A stretch of DNA of 64,000 nt. It comes from CAVXNB01 sp963763085. Lineage in GTDB: Bacteria > Actinomycetota > Acidimicrobiia > Acidimicrobiales > Bog-793. A program made the translations under genes and the position numbers. Below the pieces are notes generated by a model, which made no database searches, was not told the origin of the DNA, and saw nothing but the letters and a program-made list of their open reading frames with translations. The first letter of the stretch is position 1, and each line of letters starts with the position of its first letter. The DNA lies in assembly GCA_963763085.1 (NCBI GenBank), contig CAVXNB010000004.1:930001-994000 (forward strand), written 5' to 3'. Shown piece by piece: positions 51,138 to 58,982 of the stretch.

Positions 51138-53440
51138 GCGGGGGGCCGGGGGGCCGCACGTTGCGGTTTCTGGCGGGGAAGGGCGTCGGCGAGTTGCGCA
51201 GCGTCAAGGCCCGCAAGGCGGCGGGGCTCGAGGCGATGGGTATCGAGACCGTTCTCGACCTCCTGATGCACTACCCACGGCGCTACGTCGACCGGCGCCA
51301 CCAGTCGGAGATCGCCTCGCTCGTCGAGGACGAGGAGGCGATGGTGACCGCGACCATGCGGCGCATCTCCTCTCGCCGAACGAGGGGCGGCAAGACGATG
51401 GTGCAGGCCGTGGTGGAGGATGCATCGGGGCGGCTCCAGATCGTGTTCTTCAATCAGCCGTGGCGGGCGAAGCAGCTGCCGGTCAACTCGGAGGTCGTCG
51501 TCTTCGGGCGGGTGGAGATCTACAGGGGTGTCCGCCAGATGACGAATCCGGTCGTGGACCTCATCGGGGATCAGACCGGCCGCCTCGTCCCCATCTATCA
51601 GCAGTCGGGCAAGGCCAAGATCGGATCGACCGAGATCGCCGGCTACGTCGCCGAGGCGCTCGAGCGCACCGGGCAGCTGGCCGAAGTCCTTCCGCCGGCC
51701 TGGCTCGAAACGTTCGCCCTCGCCGGTCGGACTGACGCGTTCCGGGCCATCCACGCCCCGGAGACCTTCGAGGAGCGCGAGGACGCACGCCGCCGGCTCG
51801 CGTTCGACGAACTGCTCCGGCTCCAGCTCGTCCTCGTCATGAAGAAACGTGCCGCCGCCACCCAAGCCCCCGGCATCCCCCACGCCGTCACGCTCCCACC
51901 CGGCACTCCGAGCCTCGTCGAGGCGTTCCTCCGAAGCCTGCCTTTCCGGTTGACGGCGGCTCAGGAACGAGCGATCCGGGAGGTGGCCGGCGACCTCGGC
52001 GCCTCCCATCCCATGCACCGCCTGCTCCAAGGCGACGTCGGAGCGGGCAAGACGGTCGTGGCACTCGCGAGCCTGCTCTACGGCGTCCAGGGTGGGCATC
52101 AGGGGGCGCTCATGGTCCCGACCGAGGTGCTGGCGGAGCAGCACTTCCTGGCGGCTCAGAGCTTTCTCGGGGGGTTGGAGGTTGCGGACTCGACCCGGAT
52201 CGGCGGAGTGCGCCCGCTGGCGGTGGCACTGCTCACGAACCGCACCACCGCCGGCGAGCGCTCCCGTATCCAGTCCGAGCTGCTCGCCGGCAGCCTCGAC
52301 CTGGTCGTCGGCACCCACGCCTTGCTCACCGACGTCATCCGGTTCCGCTCGCTCGGGGTGGTCGTGATCGACGAGCAGCATCGTTTCGGGGTCGAGCAGC
52401 GAGCGGCGCTCCGCGAGAAGGGTCCGGCGGTGGCCGGCGCCGGCGCCGAGTCGGGCGCCCGCCACCCCGATGTGCTCGTGATGACCGCGACGCCGATCCC
52501 GCGCACCGCGGCGATGACGGTCTATGGGGATCTCGACCAGACCGTCCTCGACGAGCTGCCTGCCGGCAGGACGCCGGTTGCCACCGCCTGGCTCAGCGGG
52601 CCGGGCGGAGATCGGACCGCCTGGGAGCGGGTGCGCAAGGAGGTCGCGGCCGGACGCCAGGCGTACGTGATCTGCCCGCTCGTCGGTGGCGGGCAGCCGG
52701 AGGACGACGAGCCCGTCGATGAGGGGGAACCCGAGACGGATGAGGACGTGGAGCTCGAGTTGGAGCGGGAGGCGCAGCTGGGCCAGGAGCCGCTCGCGGG
52801 GCTCGGGTCGGTGCTCGAGACCGCGCCGAAACTGCCCCCGAGATCGGTCGTCGAGGAGCACGCCCGCCTCGTGGCCGGCGAGCTGGAGGGGCTCGAAGTG
52901 GGACTCCTGCACGGACAGCTTCCCTCGAAGGAGAAGGAGGCGACGATGGGGGCGTTCCGCCGTGGGGAGCTTCAGGTGCTCGTCGCAACGACGGTGATCG
53001 AGGTGGGGGTCGACGTCACGAACGCCACCGTGATGGTGATCGAGGACGCCGACCGGTTCGGGATCGCCCAGCTGCATCAGCTGCGGGGCAGGGTCGGCCG
53101 CGGCACCGACAAGTCGTGGTGCTACCTGCTCGCGGACGTCGTGACGCCTGGGGCGGAGAAGAGGCTGCGGGCGCTCGAGGCGTCAAGCGACGGCTTCGAG
53201 CTGGCGGAGGTCGATCTCGAGCTGCGCGGCGAGGGCACGGTGCTCGGGATCCGTCAGAAGGGGAGGAGCGACCTGCGCCTGACGTCGCTTCGCAGGGACA
53301 AGGCGCTCGTCCGGGCGGCGCGCCAGGTGGCGGAGGCGATCGTCGACGAGGATCCCACCCTCGAGGCGCATCCGCTCCTCGGCGACGAGGTCCAGCTGTT
53401 CGTGGCCGAAGAGGAGCAGGAGTTCCTCCTCAAGAACTGA
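51134..53440 (+). CDS. recG: ATP-dependent DNA helicase RecG
   Basis: 768 residues from the GTG in a GTGA overlap with fakA. Wedge/OB domain at the N-terminus (VLDLLMHYPRRYVDRRHQSE). Helicase motifs: Q/I MHRLLQGDVGAGKTVVALAS, II VVIDEQHRFGVEQRAALREK, III VLVMTATPIPRTAAMTVYGD, V VLVATTVIEVGVDVTNATVM and VI HQLRGRVGRGTDKSWCYLL. RecG remodels stalled forks and Holliday junctions. An acidic insertion of ~35 residues (EDDEPVDEGEPETDEDVELE) sits between ICPLV and the HARLV helix. Confidence 0.93.
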   Translation: MSGGPGGRTLRFLAGKGVGELRSVKARKAAGLEAMGIETVLDLLMHYPRRYVDRRHQSEIASLVEDEEAMVTATMRRISSRRTRGGKTMVQAVVEDASGRLQIVFFNQPWRAKQLPVNSEVVVFGRVEIYRGVRQMTNPVVDLIGDQTGRLVPIYQQSGKAKIGSTEIAGYVAEALERTGQLAEVLPPAWLETFALAGRTDAFRAIHAPETFEEREDARRRLAFDELLRLQLVLVMKKRAAATQAPGIPHAVTLPPGTPSLVEAFLRSLPFRLTAAQERAIREVAGDLGASHPMHRLLQGDVGAGKTVVALASLLYGVQGGHQGALMVPTEVLAEQHFLAAQSFLGGLEVADSTRIGGVRPLAVALLTNRTTAGERSRIQSELLAGSLDLVVGTHALLTDVIRFRSLGVVVIDEQHRFGVEQRAALREKGPAVAGAGAESGARHPDVLVMTATPIPRTAAMTVYGDLDQTVLDELPAGRTPVATAWLSGPGGDRTAWERVRKEVAAGRQAYVICPLVGGGQPEDDEPVDEGEPETDEDVELELEREAQLGQEPLAGLGSVLETAPKLPPRSVVEEHARLVAGELEGLEVGLLHGQLPSKEKEATMGAFRRGELQVLVATTVIEVGVDVTNATVMVIEDADRFGIAQLHQLRGRVGRGTDKSWCYLLADVVTPGAEKRLRALEASSDGFELAEVDLELRGEGTVLGIRQKGRSDLRLTSLRRDKALVRAARQVAEAIVDEDPTLEAHPLLGDEVQLFVAEEEQEFLLKN

Positions 53441-53486
53441 ACGGCCGCGGACCGAGGGAGGGAGGAGGGATAGTACGAAATTTACG

Positions 53487-53566
53487 CCAAACTTGCCTCC
53501 AATCGAGATTGTGACCAGTCGCAATCATTAACGGAGGCAAGTTTGGAAACTTTTCGAAACATCCCC
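53487..53566 (+). repeat. nested palindromic element, copy 3
   Basis: Outer arms 53487-53500 and 53533-53546 are exact inverted complements (14 bp, core AAACTTGCCTCC / GGAGGCAAGTTT). The inner hairpin at 53507-53526 is identical to copy 1 and in the same orientation. The six-base spacers AATCGA and ATTAAC are the inverse complements of the copy 1 spacers TCGATT and CTTAAT (one mismatch). The tail TTCGAAACATCCCCAC matches the others. It fills the recG-rsmD gap (53441-53637), which holds nothing else recognisable. Confidence 0.85.
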
Positions 53567-53637
53567 ACGCGCCCCCGCCCCGCCCCGCCCACGTCCACGC
53601 CGGCCGCGCCCGGCGCCCAGCCCCCGACGGTGGTTGC

Positions 53638-54210
53638 GTGCGCGTAATCGGGGGCACGGCGCGCGGACGCCGGCTGGCAGCTCCGGACCTGCCTGGTCTG
53701 CGGCCGACGAGCGACCGCGTCCGGGAGGCCATCTTCGACATCCTCGCCAGCCGCGGCGTGCTGGAGGGCGCATCGGTGCTCGACCTGTTCGCCGGCTCGG
53801 GCGCTCTCGGGATCGAGGCCTTGTCGCGTGGGGCCGGCGCCGTCTGTTTCGTCGAGAAGGACCGCCGGGCGGTTGCGGCCATCCGCGCCAACCTCGACTC
53901 GACCGGCCTCGCCGCCGCACCCGGAGTCCGCGTCGTCCGCACCGAGGTCCTCCAGTTCCTCGCCCGTGAGGCCGGCACGCGCTACGACCTCGCCCTCGTC
54001 GACCCGCCGTATGTGTTCGACGGCTGGCGTTTCCTGCTCGGCCTTCTCGAAACCAAGCTCGCCGTCCTCGAGTCCTCCGCCCCCGTCGAGGTCCCCGCGT
54101 CCTTCACGGTCCGCCGCGAGTACCGCTACGGCGGTACGCTCGTCACGCTGGTCGAAGCCCTCGGGCCCGACCGCGACGATCCCCGAAGCACCGAGAAGGA
54201 CCCCGTGTGA
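53638..54210 (+). CDS. rsmD: 16S rRNA (guanine966-N2)-methyltransferase RsmD
   Basis: 190 residues from a GTG. RsmD family: RVIGGTARGRRLAAPDLPG start, LRPTSDRVREAIFDILASRG, SAM motif SVLDLFAGSGALGIEALSRG, VCFVEKDRRAV and the catalytic LALVDPPYVFDGW (DPPY). It modifies G966 of 16S rRNA. The stop overlaps coaD as GTGA, the usual neighbour. Confidence 0.92.
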   Translation: MRVIGGTARGRRLAAPDLPGLRPTSDRVREAIFDILASRGVLEGASVLDLFAGSGALGIEALSRGAGAVCFVEKDRRAVAAIRANLDSTGLAAAPGVRVVRTEVLQFLAREAGTRYDLALVDPPYVFDGWRFLLGLLETKLAVLESSAPVEVPASFTVRREYRYGGTLVTLVEALGPDRDDPRSTEKDPV

Positions 54211-54683
54211 CCATCGCCCTCTTCCCTGGCTCGTTCGATCCGTTCCACAACGGGCACCTCGAGATCGCCGAGCGCGCCTCGAGGCTGTTCGACGCGCTCG
54301 TCGTGGCCGTCGTCCGCAACCCGCAGAAGGGCGAGCCGCTGTTCGACGCCGACGACCGGCAGGCGATGATCGCCGAGTCCCTCGCCCACCTCGGCTCGGT
54401 GCGGATCGAGTCGATGTCGACGCTCGTCGTCGAGGTCGCCCGCGAGGTGGGTGCCACCGTCATCGTGCGGGGGCTCCGAGCGATCTCCGACTTCGAGAAC
54501 GAGTTGCAGATGGCGCAAATGAACCACCATCTTTCGGGGATCGAGACTTTGTTTCTCCCGACGAGCTCCACGCACTCGTTCGTGGCGTCGCGCCTCATCC
54601 GGGAAGTGGTCCGTTACGGCGGGGACGTGAGCGAGTTCGTGCCGCCTCCGATCGCCCGCCGGCTGAAGGAGCTTCAGCCGTGA
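54207..54683 (+). CDS. coaD: pantetheine-phosphate adenylyltransferase
   Basis: 158 residues. PPAT, the fourth step of coenzyme A synthesis. Starts TIALFPGSFDPFHNGHLEIA with the (H/T)xGH nucleotidyl-transferase motif FHNGH; VVAVVRNPQKGEPLFDADDR, VIVRGLRAISDFENELQMAQ and PTSSTHSFVASRLIREVVRY (with the ISSS/TSST-type motif) are all present. GTG start overlapping the rsmD stop; its own stop overlaps the next gene as GTGA. Confidence 0.94.
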   Translation: MTIALFPGSFDPFHNGHLEIAERASRLFDALVVAVVRNPQKGEPLFDADDRQAMIAESLAHLGSVRIESMSTLVVEVAREVGATVIVRGLRAISDFENELQMAQMNHHLSGIETLFLPTSSTHSFVASRLIREVVRYGGDVSEFVPPPIARRLKELQP

Positions 54684-55279
54684 CCGACCTCCACGACACC
54701 GAAGGTACCGAGCGCGACCCGGGGCATCCGGCCGAGCCGGGCGGCGTCGAGGACCTCCTCGAGGAGCTCATCGAGATCGTCACCTCCGCCAAGTCGATGC
54801 CGCTCTCGTCGTCGGCGATCATCACCCGCGACGAGGTGCTCGACCTGCTGGAAGCGGTTCGCGACGAGCTGCCCGAGGAGCTCAGGCGAGCCCGCCGGAT
54901 GCTCAAGGACCACGAGCAGCTGCTCGTCGCCGCCAGGCGGGAGGCGGCGGACATCGTCGGCGACGCGAGGGTCCAGTCCGAGCGGATGGTGCAACGGACC
55001 GAGATCGTCCGCCAGGCCGAGCACCGGGCCGTTCGGATCGTCGAGGACGCCGAGGCGGAAGGCCGCCAGATGCGGCATGAGGCCGAGGACTACGTCGACC
55101 AGAAGCTCGCCGGCTTCGAGATCGTGCTCGACCGGACGCTGAAGACGGTCCGGGCCGGCCGCGAGCGTCTGGCGTCGGTGCCCACACCGCAGGAGGAGCC
55201 CGGCGACGAGGAGTCCGAGGAGGACGGCGACGACGGCTGGCTGTCCGGCGACGGCCTCTTCGACCAGGACATCGAGTGA
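54680..55279 (+). CDS. coiled-coil protein, DivIVA/ATP-synthase-b-like
   Basis: 199 residues. N-terminal acidic leader; a core around SSSAIITRDEVLDLLEAVRD, then a long helix (RARRMLKDHEQLLVAARREA to HRAVRIVEDAEAEGRQMRHE) like the coiled coil of DivIVA or ATP synthase subunit b, and a strongly acidic tail (DEESEEDGDDGWLSGDG). It occupies the spot between coaD and DUF177 where actinobacteria often have such a protein. Perhaps a cell-pole or division factor; the function is unproven. GTG starts in the coaD stop. Confidence 0.7.
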   Translation: MTDLHDTEGTERDPGHPAEPGGVEDLLEELIEIVTSAKSMPLSSSAIITRDEVLDLLEAVRDELPEELRRARRMLKDHEQLLVAARREAADIVGDARVQSERMVQRTEIVRQAEHRAVRIVEDAEAEGRQMRHEAEDYVDQKLAGFEIVLDRTLKTVRAGRERLASVPTPQEEPGDEESEEDGDDGWLSGDGLFDQDIE

Positions 55280-55815
55280 AGAGGAACGGCCGCGGGGGAC
55301 CGTTCGTCGTCGCGGTCGCCGCTCTCCGCAAGCATCCCGGCACGCGGCGCCGGTTCGAGGTCGCCGGCCCGATCGCCGAGCTCGAGATCACCAACTCCCG
55401 CGTACCGGAGGGTTCCGACGTCGACGTGGACGTCGTGCTCGAGTCGATCCTCGGCGGCGTCGTGGCGACCGGGACCGTGTCCGCCGACTGGGAGGGCGAG
55501 TGCCGGCGCTGTCTCGAGCCGGCGAGGGGGCGCCTGGTGGCAGGCGTCCGCGAGGTCTACTCGGACGACCCGGATCCCGAGCTCGACTACGCCATGACCG
55601 CTGACTGGCTCGATCTCGAACCGCTCGCCCACGATGCCTGTATCCTCGAGTTGCCGCTCGCGCCCCTTTGTGGGCCCGACTGCCTCGGGCTCTGTCCGGA
55701 CTGCGGCGTGAACCGCAACTACGAGACCTGTATCTGCACGGAGAAGCTCGACCCGAGGTGGGCTGCGCTCTCCGGGCTCGGTGCACCCGAGGCCGAATCC
55801 GACTGGAGAGAGTGA
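55276..55815 (+). CDS. DUF177 (YceD) family protein
   Basis: 179 residues from a GTG overlapping the previous stop. YceD/DUF177 proteins almost always precede rpmF and are linked with 23S rRNA or ribosome accumulation. Conserved Cys pairs CRRCLEPARG near residue 77 and CGPDCLGLCPDCGVNRNYET with CICTEKLDPRW at the end. The start gives the expected beta-rich N-terminus FVVAVAALRKHPGTRRRFEV. Followed by rpmF after 2 bp. Confidence 0.88.
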   Translation: MKRNGRGGPFVVAVAALRKHPGTRRRFEVAGPIAELEITNSRVPEGSDVDVDVVLESILGGVVATGTVSADWEGECRRCLEPARGRLVAGVREVYSDDPDPELDYAMTADWLDLEPLAHDACILELPLAPLCGPDCLGLCPDCGVNRNYETCICTEKLDPRWAALSGLGAPEAESDWRE

Positions 55816-55817
55816 CG

Positions 55818-55997
55818 ATGGCCGTCCCCAAGAAGAAGACCTCGAAGTCGAAGAGCAGGAGCCGGCGCGCCTCCGCCTGGACGCTGAGGACGCCGCCGCG
55901 CAGCCTCTGCCCGCAGTGCAACAGGGCGAAGCTGCCGCACGTGGTGTGTCCGCACTGCGGGTGGTACAAGGGACGTCAGGCGGTCGAGGTCAACTGA
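55818..55997 (+). CDS. rpmF: 50S ribosomal protein L32
   Basis: 59 residues. Starts MAVPKKKTSKSKSRSRRASA, the diagnostic L32 beginning, and ends with CPQCNRAKLPHVVCPHCGWY and KGRQAVEV. Four Cys in two CxxC pairs form the zinc-binding variant. Preceded by GGAGAG. It lies between DUF177 and plsX as in most bacteria. Confidence 0.97.
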   Translation: MAVPKKKTSKSKSRSRRASAWTLRTPPRSLCPQCNRAKLPHVVCPHCGWYKGRQAVEVN

Positions 55998-56041
55998 CCG
56001 AGCAGGCGCCGACTGCAGCCGCTGGCTCCGCGCCGACTTCC

Positions 56042-57033
56042 ATGAGCTCGCTTCCGGTCGCGGTTGACGCCATGGGAGGCGACCGCGCCCCCGGCGACAT
56101 CGTCGCCGGCGCCCGGCGCGCCGTCGAAGAGCTCGGGATTCCCGTCGTGCTCGTCGGTCCGACGGACGGCTCGCTCGGAGACACGGGCGACCTGGAGGTG
56201 CTTCACGCCTCCGAGGTCATCGAGATGCACGCCGACCCGGCCCAGAGCGTCCGGACGAAGAAGGACTCGAGCCTCGTCAGGGCTGCCGAGGCGGTGCGCG
56301 ACGGGCGGGCCTGCGCGATGGTGAGCGCCGGCAACACCGGCGCCACGATGGCGAGCGCCCTGCTGCGGATGGGGCGGCTGCCCGGCGTCGCCCGTCCCGG
56401 GCTCGCCGCCCTCATCCCGGCGATCAGCGGGCGCCCGGCGATCCTCGTCGACGCCGGCGCCAATGCCGATTGCCGGGCCGAGTGGCTGGTTCAGTTCGCC
56501 CAGATGGGAGCGGTGTTCGTCACCCGCCGCTACGGCACTCTGGCCCCGAAAGTCGGGCTGCTCTCGATCGGCGAGGAGTCCACGAAAGGCAATCAGCTCG
56601 CGAAGGAAGCGCACGCGTTGCTCGCTGAAGGCGTCGGCGTGGACTTCATCGGCAACGTGGAGGGCCGGGACCTCCTCGACGGCAACGTCGACGTGATCGT
56701 GACCGACGGCTTCACCGGCAACGTGGCGCTCAAGTCCGTGGAGGGAACGCTGCGGGTCGTGTTCGACATCCTCGGCCGGGTGATCGGGACCTCGCCGGAG
56801 ACCCGGGCCGCCGGCGACGTGCTCGCCCCGGAGCTCCTCGTGTACGCGCAGCGGCTCAACCCGGACGAGACCGGCGGCGCCATGTTGCTCGGCGTGGACG
56901 GAGTTTGCGTCATCAGCCACGGGAGCTCGTCGGCGACGGCGATCCTGAACGCCGTTCGGGTCGCCTACGAGCTGGCGACGGGAGACCTCGTCGGGTCGCT
57001 GCGTGACGCCGTGGCGGTGCCGGCCCGCCGTAA
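56042..57033 (+). CDS. plsX: phosphate acyltransferase PlsX (end uncertain)
   Basis: About 330 residues. PlsX makes acyl-phosphate from acyl-ACP for membrane lipid synthesis. Visible: VAVDAMGGDRAPGDIVAGAR, AMVSAGNTGATMASALLRMG, GRPAILVDAGANADCRAEWL, DVIVTDGFTGNVALKSVEG and GVCVISHGSSSATAILNAVR. The start was taken at the ATG before SSLPVAVDAMGG. No in-frame stop occurs where PlsX normally ends (after about VGSLRDAVAVPARR); a TAA at 57031-57033 is out of frame by one base, and the written frame continues through acpP to the rnc stop at 58084. The listed end is the likely natural one. Confidence 0.82.
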
Positions 57034-57071
57034 CATCGATGTTGGTGTCAGGACGATCCGAAGGAGTCCAG

Positions 57072-57359
57072 GTGGCCGAGACGACCGGTGCGATCATGAG
57101 CCGCGACGAGGTACTCGAACTCGTCCGCTCCCAGCTGGCGGAGATCCTCGAGATCGACGTCTCCGACATCAGCGAGTCCTCATCGTTCGCCGACGACCTC
57201 AACGCCGACTCGCTGGCGCTGATCGAGCTCGTCGAGGCGCTCGAGGAGGAGCTGAGCGAACGGGTGTCCGGGTTCCGCATCGAGGACGAGGACCTCGAGG
57301 ACCTTCGCACCGTCCGCGACGCGGTCGATTACGTGAGTGCGAAGGTCGAGGCCGCCTGA
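57072..57359 (+). CDS. acpP: acyl carrier protein
   Basis: 95 residues from a GTG behind AAGGAG (57060-57065); an ATG at 57096 is a shorter option. Phosphopantetheine attachment Ser in DDLNADSLALIELVEALEEE; ILEIDVSDISESSSFADDLN precedes it. Small, acidic, four-helix ACP that carries acyl chains for fatty acid synthesis. Standard position between plsX and rnc. Confidence 0.94.
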   Translation: MAETTGAIMSRDEVLELVRSQLAEILEIDVSDISESSSFADDLNADSLALIELVEALEEELSERVSGFRIEDEDLEDLRTVRDAVDYVSAKVEAA

Positions 57360-57364
57360 CGTCG

Positions 57365-58084
57365 GTGAACTTGGAGCGCCCGCCCACGAGCGGGCGTCTT
57401 CGGAGGGCGCTGGCCGAGTACCCGGTCGAGGACGGCCTCCTGCACCAGGCCCTGTCGCACCGTTCGTACTGTTCGGAGTCGGGAGGGCTCCCGTCCAACG
57501 AACGACTCGAGCTCCTGGGCGATGCCGTGCTCGGCCTCGTCGTCACCGATCACCTCTACCGGGCCTTCCCCTCGCTGCCCGAGGGCGACCTCGCCCGGCT
57601 CCGGGCCTCGGTCGTCAGCACACAGGCTCTCGCCCCGGTCGCGTCCGAGCTCGGCGTCGGCGATGCGGTCCTGCTCGGAAAAGGTGAAGAGGCCTCGGGA
57701 GGGCGTTCGAAGGAGTCGATCCTCGCCGACTGCCTCGAGGCGATCATCGGAGCGGTGTACCTGTCCGCCGGGCTGGAGGCGGCGACCCGTTTCGTGGTCG
57801 ATCGTCTCGCGGCGCCGATCGCGGGCATCGCCGCCGGCGGGCGGCTGGGCGACCCCAAGAACCAACTGCAGGAGCTGACGGCGCGCCTCGGCCTGAGCCT
57901 GCCGTCGTACAAGGTGCGCGACCGCGGGCCGGACCACGCCAAGGTCTTCACGGCCGAGGTGTACGTCGGCGGACAGCTGCTGGGTCACGGCACCGGGCCC
58001 TCCAAGAAGCACGCCGAGCGCGTCGCCGCCTCCGCCGCCCTCGAGTTTCTCGTCGCCAGTGCAGGCGACGCCCCCGGCCCCTAG
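57365..58084 (+). CDS. rnc: ribonuclease III
   Basis: 239 residues from a GTG. Signature NERLELLGDAVLGLVVTDHL (RNase III 9-residue motif with catalytic Glu and Asp), second acidic pair in LADCLEAIIGAVYLSAGLEA, and a C-terminal dsRNA-binding domain DPKNQLQELTARLGLSLPSY to GHGTGPSKKHAERVAASAAL. It processes rRNA and other double-stranded RNA. It starts 5 bp after the acpP stop, and mutM starts directly at its end (TAG-GTG). Its frame is the same as that of plsX, with no stop between. Confidence 0.95.
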   Translation: MNLERPPTSGRLRRALAEYPVEDGLLHQALSHRSYCSESGGLPSNERLELLGDAVLGLVVTDHLYRAFPSLPEGDLARLRASVVSTQALAPVASELGVGDAVLLGKGEEASGGRSKESILADCLEAIIGAVYLSAGLEAATRFVVDRLAAPIAGIAAGGRLGDPKNQLQELTARLGLSLPSYKVRDRGPDHAKVFTAEVYVGGQLLGHGTGPSKKHAERVAASAALEFLVASAGDAPGP

Positions 58085-58924
58085 GTGCCCGAGCTCCCCG
58101 AGGTGGAGACCGTGCGCCGCGGTCTCGACGGCGCGCTCGTCGGGAAGCGGATCGATGACGTGCGGGTTCTGGGACGGCGCACGGTCCGGCGCCAGTCTCC
58201 CGCCGAGCTGGAGACCCGGCTCATCGGCCGGTCGGTGAGGGCGGCCGGCCGCCGCGGCAAGTTCCTGTTGCTCTCCTTGGACGACGATGCCGTCCTGGTC
58301 GTCCATCTGCGCATGAGCGGCCAGCTGCTGCACGTGCGCGGCCCCGATTGGCCGCCGCTGGCGCCGCACACCCATGTCGTGCTGTCGCTCGGGGACGGCA
58401 CCGAGCTGCGTTTCGTGGACCCGAGGACGTTCGGCGAGTGGTTCGTCTCGTCGGAGCTCGACGAGCGCGGCGTCCCGGCCGAGCTCGCCCACCTCGGGCG
58501 AGATCCGCTCCTGGAAGGGCTCCCGGCGGCCTTTCTCGCCAGCCGTTTCGCCGGCCGGCGTGCGTCGCTCAAGGCCCTGCTCACCGATCAGCGCATCGTC
58601 GCCGGGATCGGGAACATCTACGCAGACGAGATCTGCTTCCGGGCGAAGCTGCGACCCGACCGCACCGGCGGCTCGCTCACGCCCGCCGAGGTCGCCGCCC
58701 TGGCAAGAGCCGCCCGGGCCGTCCTCCGTGACGCGGTGCGGATGCGCGGGTCCTCACTCGTGGACGCCCGCTACCGCGACGTCGAGGGTGACCTCGGGTC
58801 TTACCAGGGACGCCACGCCGTCTACGACCGGGCTGGTGAGCCCTGTCGCCGGTGCGGAGGACGCGTCGTACGGCTCAAGATCGGCGCCCGGCCGGCGTAC
58901 TGCTGCGAGGGCTGCCAGGTGTGA
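58085..58924 (+). CDS. mutM: formamidopyrimidine-DNA glycosylase
   Basis: 279 residues from a GTG directly after the rnc stop. MPELPEVETVRRGLD is the Fpg start with Pro nucleophile and Glu. GRRGKFLLLSLDDDAVLVVH, HLRMSGQLLHV, FVDPRTFGEWFV, TDQRIVAGIGNIYADEICF (helix-two-turn-helix) and a zinc finger CRRCGGRVVRL with CCEGCQV. It removes 8-oxoguanine and formamidopyrimidines. The place next to rnc and smc is the classic one in actinobacteria. A second Fpg/Nei paralogue is at 20.6 kb. Confidence 0.95.
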   Translation: MPELPEVETVRRGLDGALVGKRIDDVRVLGRRTVRRQSPAELETRLIGRSVRAAGRRGKFLLLSLDDDAVLVVHLRMSGQLLHVRGPDWPPLAPHTHVVLSLGDGTELRFVDPRTFGEWFVSSELDERGVPAELAHLGRDPLLEGLPAAFLASRFAGRRASLKALLTDQRIVAGIGNIYADEICFRAKLRPDRTGGSLTPAEVAALARAARAVLRDAVRMRGSSLVDARYRDVEGDLGSYQGRHAVYDRAGEPCRRCGGRVVRLKIGARPAYCCEGCQV

Positions 58925-58982
58925 GGCTCAGTCCTGGGCGGTCCCCGAGCTCGGCCTCCGGCACGGATAACGTGAGCCCACC

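Noticed and set aside
50534..53077. Long minus-strand open frame (847 codons) opposite fakA and recG
   Set aside because: Its composition is that of a GC-rich shadow, and recG and fakA on the plus strand have all their motifs.
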